Source: Bombus terrestris
Lineage: Eukaryota; Arthropoda; Insecta; Hymenoptera; Apidae
Direction of reading: 5' to 3'
Assembly (NCBI RefSeq): GCF_910591885.1
Contig: NC_063272.1
Location: 2,907,924-2,971,923, forward strand
Length of the DNA: 64,000 nt
The translations under genes and the position numbers were made by a program. Every line of letters starts with the position of its first letter. Positions within the stretch are counted from its first letter, which is position 1. The notes under the pieces were generated by a model. That model did no database searches. It was not told the origin of the DNA and saw only the letters and a program-made list of their open reading frames with translations. This document shows positions 1-12,900 of the stretch, one piece after another.

Positions 1-1496
1 TATAATCGACGAGCATCGCGAGAGTAATATCCAGGCTTTAAATTCTAAAGGCTCGTTACCGTACAACTGTAGTAGGCAACGTCGTTGCTCTAAACACGTA
101 CGTAATTTTGTTCACATTGTATAACCGATAACTATTTTCTTTTTATTATTTCTTTTTATTCGAAGGTCCTTCAGCTTTCGCTTTACCACCGTACATCATC
201 CCTACGTCATGTACCGATACTATTTTTCTTTTACACTGTGACACTTACTTCTCTGCTTGACCATGCGATCCTGATCATCATGCAAATGGTCTAAGACTGT
301 TGTCGTAATACTCTACGGAATAACTAAAATTGTTGTATCGTTCTAACACGTTATAGATTTTATTAAAGAGGAACGTTTACTCGATAGAAGACTCAGATTC
401 ATGAAATAAGACACCGGTTTTCCCTGACGCCACTTTACGATATAAATAATTAAACTTTTTCTCCCTCGTATATGGAAAACTTAAAATACTTTTCCTGTAT
501 TATCTATGCCAAATCTCCTGTCAATTTCGTTACTAAAATAAATGTTACAGTTATCAGCAATAATCGCCTGCACTCGACTATACGTTTCTTTAATTAAAAA
601 TTTATCAAAGCGAAGTCTTCGATTCTTTAAATTCTGCAAAATTTGATGAAACGCGCAATGACTCGAAACTTCTGACGAGTAATGTACGCGAAAGACTCTG
701 TATACTCGTTAGGTCGTTCCTCAAACGAGAAACAGATCGAACTGTTCGCGTTCGAGTCAAACGTAAAGGGAAAAGATTAAATTTCCTAACTTTCCGTCGA
801 TAGGATCCTCATCGACGTTTATGACAGTTGACTTTTCTTAATTAGCGAAGCTTCAAGCTTTCGATATTTCCAAGTTTCAATAATTCTCATTCTCCGTTCG
901 CCTTTCAATGACCGTTATTAGCGTGAGCGTGTGTCAATAATGAAAGCGAACGATGCTCTTTTGAACCTTCCTTTCCTCTTCCATTCGTCTTCCTTTTCAG
1001 AACGGAATAATGGCTAGATCTACTTTACTCGTTGCGCTGATTTAACGAGTGCGTGTTTATTCTCTCTTTATTCTTCGTCTGCTTCTGCCCTCGCATCTGT
1101 TGAACATCGATTCGATTGCTGAACTCGACTGTGTGATTCTCCTATCAGGAACGACATTTGCGTCGGAATATACATGTTACGGTCGTTCTTTAAAATTCTT
1201 CTAAATTAAAAGTTCCTTAAAACTCTCCTAGCTGCAAAGTTCTTCTCCTGAAAGAGTCGCGGTAAACGTGGATATCTGACGTTACGCGTTCGTTAACGAG
1301 CATCTCTTATGTCAAATATTACAAAGCAACGATTTACCCAAAATATAGAAATATCTTCCGAAATAGCGGACTCATCGTTAGATTATTAGATCGCGGATGT
1401 TCGTGCATTTGTGGGAATTTTAAAAATGCAAAAGTCCATGAAAGGTTTAGGAAACGTAGAGGATGAAATAAATCTTATCCATATATATCTTGAATA

Positions 1497-1578
1497 TGTT
1501 TGTGTATGAATATCTTATGATTTGTGTGTATGAATATCTATATCTTTGTGTATGAATATGAATATCTTTGTGTATTTG
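1497..1578. repeat. Short degenerate tandem repeat (TTTGTGTATGAATATCT-like)
   Basis: A unit close to TTTGTGTATGAATATCT is repeated about four times with small insertions and deletions. It is a local minisatellite-like expansion with no sign of coding or regulatory role. Confidence 0.6.
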
Positions 1579-4500
1579 CTACGATATAATTATTAAAAAG
1601 AAGAAGAAACTTTCAATCATGAGAAAGATGGAATATAATGAAATATATTCAGACATTGAATAAAAATTTTTATTTTCATTTCGGAAGATGGAACGAACAC
1701 GAAATATGCAGCAAATTTTGCGAATATTTCAAAATGAAGGAACTGCGCAAATATAAATATTTGCAAGTTAATTGCACTTAATATGGAACACCTGACTTTA
1801 AAAGCTTCCCAAAAACAGAAACATGCTTTTCTTTTCAATTGCTTTCGAGAAATTAATAAGTCCTTTCTGTGTCGCTTTATAAATTCTTTTAACATCGATA
1901 TTACGTTTTTTCCTAATATTAAATTCTAACAATTTCTTACAATTCTTCAGCTGAAAGTTGTATTAAAATAATTTTGGCAACCGCTGAAAATTGTTGAAAT
2001 TGTTGCACCAAGAGCGTAATTTCTGGGAAAAAAGGGTCGATGAGAACTCAAATCCTTCCGGGACTGTTTTACTCGCTCTATTAAACAAACATGTTTAATG
2101 ATAAATCATGCAAAAAGTAATATTTTTTACGTTCATTATTTAACACGACTCTCAGAAAAATTTTATAGGCTGTCAAACGTAACAATCAACTGCATTCGAA
2201 CAACATGCTTTCATTTTTAAGGAAATGTTTCATTTATTATTTGCGTTATTACTTTAATAAACGTTTGCTATACCGTTAATGTTCATATCTATAAACCAAC
2301 GTTTACTTACAGCTTTACCCTTACATAACGTCAATCTTCGAAAGAATTACGGATTTTTATTATACAATATATTAATCTTAGTTATTATAACGTTAAGTTA
2401 TTAGCAAAATTACAAGATTGAAGTTACCAGAAGAAAAAAAGCGAGGTGTTCGTTTCCTCTTTTACAAATATAGAAGAGGAAGGTTGCTTAAGAATGATTA
2501 AAACGTAAAATGAAATTCTAATTAAATAAACGCCGTATTACCATTTTTCTACTATAGTTTCGAGTAAATTCCGCGCACTAATCGTATTTCTCTACGGCAC
2601 AATAACAACATTCTGTTAATCAGCATTTGAAATGTCACCGCAAATGTTCCATGTGCAACGTGACGTGTATTCCGTGATAATTTTCTTAAACTATATGAAG
2701 TTAACGTTTATAACATTCTATAAAGTAATAAGCAAACTAAATGAATAGCCTTCATCACGCTGTATATCCTGTTTGCATATTTAATATCAATATCAAAGCT
2801 TCCATGCAAAAAGATGTTGTATTTTGCAAGCGTATTTTATTACCGAGTGCATAATAATTCATTAACAATCCCCACGATTTATCGTCACAGTACGAAAGTA
2901 CGTTCAATAATTTACATTCTGTTTTTAAACAGGCTGTTGTAGCTATACTTTGTTTTCACGTATTTCAAGTAAACATATCATCGATAAATACACCAGTACA
3001 AACGCTATTATATCGATGCAAACGTTAAAACATTTTCATCCTGGTGAAATGTATTTGGTACATCAATTTTAGCGAATTCAATTAATGTATGACGAATGTT
3101 AAGCATTTACTTTGATTCGTTGAGTTTTAAGAATGAAATTAATTAAAATTTCCTTCAATCAAGGTAGATGTAATTTTAACAGAAAATTCCATTAAATTTC
3201 TATAAGTATTTCTAATGGTTACTCTTATGCCTATAGATAAAAATTAAAAAGCAAACTATCCTATAAAAATTAACAGATAAGATTATTTTTTCCTGTTAAT
3301 TTCTATGCCATAATTGCCTCTTCGATTCCCTATTTCTCTACGATTTATTCGTCTCGTACACAATTTTAACGTAATATTTCTAACAACAGACAGAGATACT
3401 TAGTTAGATTTAACACGATTCTTTTTTTTCGCTTTTGTTAAAAAATTATTCGCAGATCGCAGCTCCTCCTTCGATAAATTTTAATTCTCATTACGTATAC
3501 GTACATAAAACGTAGCGAGTACGAAACAATCACAGAATAACGTGATCTTCGATGAGATGCGATGTTTTAATAAGTTCTGATAATAGATGCATCATTAAAT
3601 ATGTAATTGGAAATGGTTGTTAATCGCGAGCATTAAATAATAATGTAATTTGAAAATAAATTAAATTCGATATATTTATACCGAATATATTAAAGACGTT
3701 TTAACATCGACATATTCAACATTTACTACTATTTTCCAGGCACAATATCCTCTTGTCGTTACGTATTTGAAACCTCCATAATATCTGAATTTATTTTAGC
3801 GGACACAGCAGTATGTAAAAGTTACATTAATGAATAAAAAAATAAAAAAAACAACAAATCGCGAGTATCTTCGTTAACTTACAAGATACGTATTATTAAA
3901 TATCCAAAGAACAATTCTAAACAATTTTGCAGAAATAACATTCCAAACAAATATAATACTTATTAATTGATATATTAAATTCGTCGGATGCAATTTTTTA
4001 ATCGCACATGAAACAAACGTATATTTCTTATTTCGTTGAATTGTTTTCTACATTTAAATTATTCCTGGATAGATGAGAATTATACGAAACTCACGAAATA
4101 AGGAAATAAGCAAAATAAAAAGAAAAAAAGAAGAAAAAAGAGAAGAAACTGGTAGATTTCACTTATCGTTAAACTTATATTCTTAAACCAAGTTAAACAT
4201 AGTTCGCCATCTTCGTGATATCACGCAATTCAACAAACTGTCAGATGCAAATACAACGTTAACATAGAATTGTAACGATAAAAGTTATATTCGAAGTTAT
4301 GGTGATCTCTTCTGCTATGACTCATCATTGTGCAACTGTAACTTATACCATTAACAAATCTGTATTTTCAGCCACGTTTCTAACTATAATCGTACATTCC
4401 ATGTACATCAGTAATGTCCACATTGAGGAACGTATAACGCTTAGTTAATAAATTCGAAACCACATCGTTCGCGTGTAGTCCACGTGAACTATATTTGAAT

Positions 4501-6793
4501 TGTGTTAAAATGGCAATTTGTAAATTTTATACGTCATATCGAAGGGATTAAGGATATTGAAGGAGAATACATAAATATTCGAGTCGCGTACATAAGTCTT
4601 AATATTATAATAATAAATAATAAGTCATAAATAAGTCATAAATAAATCATAAATTTTCATAATCTTAGTACGTTATTGATCTACGATATAGTAAAAGTTC
4701 TATACAATAAGTAATAAGCTTTATACAATAGCTCGTGGTTGATAACTCCGCGTTAAATGCAATTTATGGCAACAAAATTTTATCCTATTCTAACAGTTCG
4801 TGGAAATAAAAATCGACGGACTTATGCAACTTCCAGTTGGCAAACAAATTAACGCAAGTTTCCAACGAATGAAACGCGAATAATGAAATTACACGAATAC
4901 CGAGGAACGAACTTTAAAATTCCTCGTATCGATCGAATCGACTGTTATTCATTGAATTTTCCAGGATCGCTAAAATAGGCTAAATCTCACGGACCAAGGA
5001 ATTTCCGACGATATGAAGGAATTAGGTAACGTTGTCGGAGAAGAGTGCGCGAATGTAATACAATACCTTGGAAAAGTAACACGTTTCTTTTAATAATGTA
5101 AATGGGCTGAAAAATATTGCGGCAGAAGCGAGCAATTACTGATTCTACGTGAAAAACCGAGTGGAAAATGTGGAATAAAATTTGTAAAAATTTCAGTACA
5201 CCGGTTAAATTCTCAATTTCGATCCTCGGATGAAAAAAAAATTAATTGTGATAAATCATACCAGGTGTTTTTCCTATCTTTCTTATTTTTCACGTAGAAT
5301 CACAGTCTGTGTTTCTATTCGATCTATTGGCCAAAATCTATAAAATTCACGTGGCGATCAACGTATCGATGCATTCTGTCAATTAAAAAAAGAAGATATA
5401 GCATAACGTAGAATAATCTTTTTTATTGCGATAGTGATGGAAATTTCATTATCGAGATTAATCGTGACCTTGTTGAAAGTGTGATCGGCGCTATAACGAA
5501 AGAGTAGTTAGGCGAGCGGAATCACGGCGTGGAATGGAAAAGCGTGAGAAAGTAGTCTCATAATCGAAATTCTGTCGTATTTTACAGCGAGGATAAGAAC
5601 TACTCAAGCGACAATCGAATGTCACTTAAGCGCTCTGGAGATGGAATCAATTAGTACTTGAGTGGCGTTAATTCTTGCGCAAAGATCAATTCTCGCAAAT
5701 TATTCGAAAAATAAGGATTAAAAGGTTTTTACATAGGGAAGCGTAGGATTGAAGCTTAGGATTTAATTTTGACGCGAATAAATGAAAGTTTAAGAATCGA
5801 GATTTAATTGAAATAAAAGTAGGATCGTTAAATTAAAAAACGTGAATAATTCTCAATTTTTGTCGCATATGAAGTATAGACACAAGTCTTTCAAATAATA
5901 AAATATTTAACCAACGTTGAATATTTAACTATAACGTGAAAGTAATATAAATGTAAATGAATATCGAACATTCTGAATTATAACACCAATTAATCGCATG
6001 CTAATTAATATTTATGAATCATAAGCGAAACACGATGGAAAATCGAAATTCGATATATATATTTCGAACCGTAAAAATAAGATCAGTAGAATGAACATGA
6101 GTTGGTGTACACTAGTTTTTTATTAAATGAAAAATAATAGATACGAATATTAATAATAATGGAATATTTCTTAATTAACTTTTTCATTAATAGATATTAT
6201 GTTTACATATATACAAATAAATATATAATATAACAAATAATATATATGTTATCAATTTAGGATATGAGTATAAAATTTCTCACCATGTCACAAATTTTCC
6301 CGAACGTTATTTTTCGCATTTGAACTTGCAGTTGGATACTACGACTATATTTCTTATATCTATTTACAAGTTTAATAAAACTATTTTACGCTATGGCTTC
6401 GCTTGTTACTTACGGCTTCTTCAAACCAAGCGATTAAGAGATGGAATAAAGCTGAAATTACGTGATATAATATGCGCGTATACTTTGTGTGCCTGACATT
6501 GCGAGCATCACACTACTTACAAAGGAGATTTTACCTTGTATAAATCATACTTTTATTTTGGCAGCATAATAAATTTTATCCGATTACTTGAAAGCTGTTT
6601 GTATTCCGAGTTATTAAGCATCGTTATAACAACGAATGGTGTTGATAATTCTCTAATTTATTTAAATTTCCAAATTAACATAAAGTGTTACGTAATTATT
6701 TTATAAATGTCTTAAAACGTTATGAATATTAGTTTATATATAATCTTCCATTAGAGAACGTGGGCAGATGAATATTAAACTTTGATGGAACGC

Positions 6794-6895
6794 ATCTAAC
6801 GATGAAATATTACATATCTATGAAATTCATCTAAATGATTAAATATCAGATATCTATGGTATTCATCAAACGATTGAATATCAAATAATATAAAG
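6794..6895. repeat. Degenerate 35-36 bp tandem repeat, nearly three copies
   Basis: Units start at about 6794, 6829 and 6865 with the pattern ATCTAACGATGAAATAT followed by a TATCTATGAAATTC-type end. Copies differ at several positions, so the duplication is not recent. The last copy is truncated. Confidence 0.55.
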
Positions 6896-7280
6896 TAAAT
6901 ATAAAATAACAGTTAGCAACATTTCGATATTATGGATTAATTGAATTAACTTTTAAATCGAAACACAAACGTGTTAACTACAACCTGCGGATTAAAGCGA
7001 TTAAAACTTTTTCCTTTTTTTTTACTTTTTTTTTGATAGGAAAACTTCAACCAATACTTTTGTGTAAGCCTCTGAGGTAAGCCTCGACTTCTAAACTAAC
7101 TTCGTAAGCTATAGAACTAAAAGAGCATAAGCGTAATGTGATACGAATAGTCGGAAGAAATTTAACATTTATTTAAAAACTATATATATGTATTTAAAAA
7201 CCGCTATATTACAAAGTCTTTAACTATATTTTTATGAATCTGTATAATTTTTTAGAATTTTAAAAGGATACATATATATA

Positions 7281-7712
7281 TGCAAGCTCCCTAGATTTCA
7301 TGTAGGATAGGGATTCTTTTTGTTTCGCGGGTAGCACGACAGGCTGTGTTTCACGGACAGACCGATCTTCCCTTGTTCTACGGACGACCATTTTAAGAAG
7401 CACGTTTTTCCCGAACGGACGGACAGAGAGTTACATTAGAGACAAACAAGGTTACGGAATAGTTATTTAAGATTTTAAAGACTGAAGAAGAAAGATCGGT
7501 AGCTCAGGACGTTGAAAATCGATTCTCAATTTTCAGGTAAACATTGTACTAAAGACTTGTTATTTCCCGTTTATATAATTATTGTTATTTATTGTTATAA
7601 ACGCATATTAATTGTCGTTTATTTTTGTATTTTATTATTTACTTCATAATAAAAACTCGATTTTCAGACTACAGAATCGATCCCTGAATTATCACTAAAT
7701 TACGATCTTACA
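7281..7712 (+). repeat. 5' LTR of the Gypsy-type element
   Basis: This is a direct repeat of 9509-9936. The start is set by aligning three copies (7281, 9509, 63925): all share the segment upstream of TGTAGGATAGGG, so the true start is TGTAAAC (here TGCAAGC), not the internal TGTAGG. The end is TTACA at 7712. It contains an AATAAA polyadenylation-type signal in its distal part. The 5' TG is intact, but positions 3 and 6 differ from the other two copies. Confidence 0.9.
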
Positions 7713-7809
7713 AATCGATTTTCACTACGCCATGCCGTTAGAAGTGAAGCTACGTATCGCCATGAACGAGAACGCAAGGGGGGGGGGGAGAAAATAGAAT
7801 GCATAAGAA

Positions 7810-8795
7810 TCCATAAGAAAACCAGAAGATGAAGTATGTGATGTCTTTCCTCCAGAATATCAAGCAAGAGATCATCATCCGCGGTTATTCAGTTTATCGA
7901 TAGTGAAGAAAGCCGCAAACAACTTAACCAAGGTAAGCCATTACAGAAACATTGCACTCGCGATGGATGACGCAACGGCAGCGTCATACATCGGTACAAG
8001 TTTAAACTTCGTGTTTCGAGATATTTACTTAGAAGAATCGGAGATCATCCCCACAAGGAAAATAAAGACCGAAATCGAAAAGCCCAATCTTCAAATAGAA
8101 ACATTATTAGAGATCTTCCAGAAACAAAACATGCATGAGAGAGAAGGCACAGACTTTGTCATAAAACAATTTGATGGAACGCAAAAAGCCACAGATTGGA
8201 GTATGAAATATTCATATTTCACATACGCATCCCTTCCATACTCTAATATGAGTATGAAACCGAATACGAAAAATACAAAATCCAAACTGATGAAAAAAGG
8301 ATCAAGAATTTGAAGAAATATTTGGGAAAAATAGCATCAGAATGGTACCAAGCAAATCTGCTGAAGGATGAAGAATACAAATGGGAAAATTGGAAGGTGG
8401 CAGTTCAAAAAGCTTGTGGCAATAAAGGTTGGTCTGCAGTACGATACACTTATAACATTAAATACATTTCAGGTTCATTCACTGAATATGTCATAAAAAA
8501 GGAATGATTCATATTGGAAGTAAGGAGGAAGACTTCTGAAGAGACAGGGATAAATCTAATTGTTATTGGATTACCCATACACATTCAAGATAAAATCGAT
8601 AAAGAAACAGTACAATCAACAAATGGCTTAATCAGATTCTTGGGGCAATATCAGACAAAGGGAAGAAAAACACAAGGGAGTAACACAAGATTGGACAGAA
8701 AGCCAGAGCCACTGCCCAAGAAACAACCTTGTGTGATTTATGAAGCACTGAATTTCCCAGGTCGATTTCACCCAATAACAACTCACCAAAGAAAT
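7810..8795 (+). pseudogene. gag: Broken gag of the Gypsy-type element
   Basis: Gag forms the retrotransposon capsid and packages its RNA. Frames at about 7817-8313, 8310-8507 and 8514-8790 are successive pieces of one gag-like protein in different frames. The capsid-like features are an F-D-G-T..A..W motif, then a segment with ASEWYQ and GWSAVRYTYN, and a later INLIVIGLP piece. A zinc-knuckle remnant near 8730-8790 keeps the first Cys but has Tyr where the second Cys of a knuckle would be expected. At least one frameshift (near 8240-8310) and a stop near 8505 break the frame. No convincing start ATG is visible, and the first piece is open upstream of its GTG. The reading runs directly into integrase sequence at about 8795, which marks the internal deletion junction. 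Confidence 0.75.
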
Positions 8796-8797
8796 AC

Positions 8798-9538
8798 ATG
8801 CACATACTCATCGATCATTTTTCAAGGTCTGTTTTTATGTCCACATTGAAAACACAACACACAGAAGATATCATAAAACTTATAGACTCAACAGGAGAAA
8901 CTGTTTCCATAAAAATTATCCTTGCAGACCGATACCCAGTAATGACATCCAAAGAAATTCAAGAGTATACGAGGAAAAGGAACATTAAATTAATTTTCAC
9001 CTCGACAGACTGCCCATCCTCCAATGGACTGAACAAAAGGGTAAATCAAACATTAGTAAACAGGATCAGATGTAATTCAGACAAAAATAAGAGAAACTGG
9101 ACAAAAATCACAGAAGAAAGCATAGAAGAAAACAATAACACCAGACACAGTGTAACGGGGTTTGCCCCAAATCATTTTCTGAATGGAAAAATGATTGAAA
9201 TCGTCCCTAAGGAAATAATGGAGAATAGGATAAACCTAAAAAGAGACAGAGAAGAAGCATTCAAAAACTCAACAAGAAATTTCGAAATGAACAAACAAAA
9301 ATACGATAAAAAAAGAAGAGAACATGAATTTAAAATCGGTGATATGGTCTTCACCCATAACGGAAAAAAAATGAATAGAAATAAGTTGGAAGAAATTAGG
9401 AAAGGACCTTTCATAATTCTAAGAAGGATTTCAAACTCCATATATGAAGTGGATAACGGTAATCGGGGATCTGAAGGGAATCTGTTCCACTCCCCATTCG
9501 AGGGGCGGTGTAAACTCCCTAGAGTTCATGTAGGATAG
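8798..9538 (+). pseudogene. Integrase catalytic core and C-terminus, defective
   Basis: This is an open frame of 246 residues resembling the retroviral-type integrase (rve) core that joins element cDNA to host DNA. Residue D6 (LIDHFSR) and D44 (ILADRYP) match the first two acidic residues. The third, expected exactly 35 residues after D44, is Lys80 in SSNGLNKRVNQ, so the DDE triad is broken. Downstream, VTGFAPNHFLNG and a GPF motif at residues 203-205 fit the C-terminal region of Gypsy-type integrases. The N-terminal HHCC zinc domain is missing because the frame begins at the deletion junction. The last 10 or so codons read across the polypurine tract into the 3' LTR. The product would be inactive. 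Confidence 0.85.
9500..9508 (+). promoter_or_regulatory. Polypurine tract before the 3' LTR
   Basis: GAGGGGCGG lies immediately upstream of the 3' LTR start TGTAAAC, the position of the plus-strand primer in LTR retrotransposons. Its exact abutment supports placing the LTR start at 9509. A primer-binding site after the 5' LTR was looked for and not recognised. Confidence 0.6.
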
Positions 9539-9936
9539 GGATTCTTTTTGTTTTACGGGTAGCACGACAGGCTGTGTTTCACGGACAGACCTTCTTTTGT
9601 TTTATGGACGATCATTTTAAGAAGCAAATTTTTCGCGAACGGACGGACAGAGAGTTACATTAGAGACAGACAAGGTTACAGAATAGTTATTTAAAACTTT
9701 AAAGACTGAAGAAGAAAGATCGCTAGCTCAGGACGTTGAAAAGCGATTCTCGATTTTCAGGTAAACATTGTACTAAAGACTTGTTATTTCCCGTTTATAT
9801 AATTATTGTTATTTATTGTTATAGACGCATATTAATTGTTGTTTATTTTTGTATTTTATTATTTACTCCATAATAAAAACTCGATTTTCAGACTACAGAA
9901 TAGATCCCTGAATTATCCCCGGATTACGGTCTTACA
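9509..9936 (+). repeat. 3' LTR of the Gypsy-type element
   Basis: This is a direct repeat of the 5' LTR with about 30 substitutions and one 4-bp gap near the first third. It runs from TGTAAAC to TTACA and is followed by the TATA target duplication. Of the two complete LTRs it is the closer match to the partial LTR at the end of the window. Confidence 0.9.
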
Positions 9937-9940
9937 TATA

Positions 9941-12900
9941 TGTACATATTTGTATATTAATATATATAGAGAGAGAGAAAGAGAATGTTACAAGGAAGTA
10001 ATCTAAAACTTTGTAAATTTGTAGTACATGTTTAATGAGAGAAGTATGAAATATCTGATAAGCGTAGATCCAAAAATTAATCCTATTTATTTGATATACC
10101 GTACTTTTTATTTAACATTTAAATCGAACCCTCGATAGAATAGATAGAATAAACGTGTCCAATAAAATAATCTCCTCCATCATCTGATTTGAATTCAACG
10201 AATTTTTTTTTATGAATACACATAGAGAGAAATCTACCTATTGTGGACACACGTACAAATCAATAAATAATGCATGTCGTGGAATATCGGCTACAGAAGG
10301 AATAAATAGAGAATTATGTATTATCCACAGATGGCAGTTATACAGTGACTACGAAAGGTATTTAAGTAATATGAATATAAATACATGATACATGTATTAA
10401 ACTTGGTATTATTTAATGGTACTTTCATACGATTATAAGGATTTGATTTGAAATATAAAAGCTGATAGGAAAACGGTTCATTGGAAAATATGGACACGCG
10501 CAAATATTTTCTCGTGCCCGCAGTATATTAAAACAGAAAGTCAAATGAAATATTTCTTATCAATGGCGAAGGATATTTTTCTCTTCTTCTTGACCCAGCA
10601 ATTGGATTTCATCAATATTATATAACGTTGATTAAAATTTCCTTTTCTCTCGAGTGAGTACTATAAGATCACAAAATGACATAGATCTTTTCTTTGCAAC
10701 TTGCTGAATATAAAACTGCGTCCTTTTACAGGCAACCATGTATATTCCAAGCGTGATGAAGGGATTAGATCATCGTATCGTAAATTATGCTTACTTCCAA
10801 CCCCAAAGGCAGACTTTCTATGTGCTTGTCTCTTTGCTTCGAGGGCCAGCGAACTCTTCACTCTATATGACAGAAACAGCCTAGAATCCAGGGGGAAATT
10901 TGAAAGTCAATCAAGGAAGGAACTGCAAGATGGACAGAGCAAGGTCTCGTAGAAATGTATGAGATTCGTTTCTCGCAAATTACGAGATACGGAAACGTTT
11001 AAAGTCATCTACAGGCGGAAATCTGTTCAAGACAGTCGCGGTAATGTTTCGACGTTATATGTCATTCGTTAAGCCAGCTATTATTTAAATATGTTCTTTG
11101 AAATTAAGTAAAATCAAAGTAGCTGAAAAAGTACAGCTGATAAAATTACGTTCAAAACGTGAATGAACAATAATTTTTACTTTCGTTACGCTGTTGTTAT
11201 CTATTATCCATTATTTCTTATGGCAAGAAATGGGAACGTGCTTAATTTACGATAAAAACGAGAAACAGTACGTAAAATATTTTTCACGATAAATTATTTT
11301 CATATTGTTTGAAATAATTTTACGCTTCCGCGATATAAGTGGCGAATGTAATTGAACAAGAATCATTTTTGATAAATGTAACAGATATATACCGTATATA
11401 TATGCAAAATATATTGTAACGTGTTAATTCATAAAGTTACGTAAAATTATTGGAAATCTATGTGGTATGTTTAAATGTAGGTATGTTTAAATATTTCATT
11501 CATGTTTTTATTCCATTGAATTGCAAGTTATATAAAATCATTTCATTAATAGTATAGTTCAATGATATAAGAATTGCGAATTAAGAATATTGTTTATTAG
11601 TGATATAAATAATTAAATTAGTAATAATGTATACTTAACACGTTCTTGTATTTTGTTATTAAGGTAGAGTTAAATGGTTAAAGAATTAAAATTATTTCAA
11701 TCTCAATCTCATGTTTTAGAAGGGAAAACTATAATTTTTGTTCTTAAAACATACCATCCCCTAATAGTCTGCGTTCGAATCATGATTATTCTAAAAACCA
11801 CTATGATTGTGTTATTGAAACAATGTCATCAACTAGTTTCTTAAAGTACGTAGATGCTATTGAAACAAACTACGTACATGCATAGTAAGTTTATATGAAT
11901 ATTAAACATAAGAAACTTCGTTTGACTTGATTTGGCTGAAATCAGCTTGTCGAAGTGCATCATAGAAATAAGTCACGTTGATCAAAGTTGTAGCGCTATA
12001 TCTATTAGACTGTCATTAAAGTCATCGTTGGTACATTAATAGATGGTATCATACAGTTAAACGACATGTCAAAATATAGTTTCATCTAAACCATAGTAGC
12101 AACAGACTGTTTCCTACAGACTAGAGGTATTTCATGGGACGATCATATAAATTCTTAAATACAATAATGTATAATACACATACATGACCCAAGTATAATA
12201 CATACATGAACCAAGTCTGTAAGCATAATCTATAGACTATAATAAATAAGTGAAACATTTTGAATTCTGTATTAGATTTGAAGAAATCTCGAATAAATCA
12301 AAAGATATTAAATACTACAAAACTGTGAGCATTATTAAGGATTAGGATGTGATTTTTTGAAAGATATAAATATAATTTATGAATAGTTTCAAAGATGAAG
12401 GTGAAAGAAATCTGTAACAAGAATTAGTCCCTTAAGGAAACGTTAATTACTCTGTTACTGTAGAAACACTTGTGGATTCTTCGTTATAAAACTAACAATT
12501 ATCTTTTATCTAAAGGATATGTTATAATACAAAGATCCTTAAAATTATTCGATGGAATATCCTATTGATATTAATGCTGATTACCTACTTTTTAACCTAT
12601 CATTTACAAAGAACAGTTTATTTATCGAAGCTATAAACTTTTTTGCCCGCTTCAGAGCTTCCAACGACGATTTATGACGTACATGGTGCAATAATGCCTA
12701 ATGCAAATTGTTTGAATTCAAGAAACATGAGATCACTATACCGGTATAAATTTGTTATTTACTTGATCTGAAATATCCTTTCAAGTTTGAAGTGAAATTG
12801 AAATTCTTTCAAATAATCTTTGACTTAAAGATGTTATTTATAGTTTCGCGTTTATCGATATTGATTCCCTAAATTTAACTGATTTTATATGTATATTTAT

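Larger units (their letters stand above)
1..7276. other. AT-rich stretch without recognisable genes
   Basis: No open frame here looks like a conserved protein, and the one frame of about 90 codons (1617-1895, minus) is low in complexity and unsupported. No tRNA-like box pair, long inverted repeat or retroelement end was seen. What it does hold is a short degenerate tandem repeat near 1.5 kb, another near 6.8 kb, and TAA/TCATAAA-rich simple sequence near 4.6 kb. It is probably intergenic or intronic. Small non-coding RNAs or short exons could be missed by eye. Confidence 0.55.
7281..9936 (+). mobile_element. Internally deleted Gypsy-type LTR retrotransposon
   Basis: Two direct repeats of about 430 bp (7281-7712 and 9509-9936) flank an internal region of only 1.8 kb. 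Each LTR starts TG and ends TTACA, and the element is bounded by TATA on both sides (7277-7280 and 9937-9940), which fits a 4-bp target duplication. The inside carries gag-like frames followed at once by the integrase core. Protease, reverse transcriptase, RNase H and the integrase N-terminus are missing, so about 3 kb has been lost compared with a normal Gypsy-type element. By eye the LTRs differ at about 30 positions plus one 4-base gap, roughly 93 percent identity, so the insertion is not recent. The copy cannot encode its own mobility. The family assignment rests on gene order and integrase motifs. Confidence 0.9.

Noticed and set aside
7301..7312. LTR start placed at TGTAGGATAGGG
   Set aside because: All three copies stay alike upstream to TGTAAAC/TGCAAGC, and only that start places the polypurine tract and the TATA duplication exactly at the borders.
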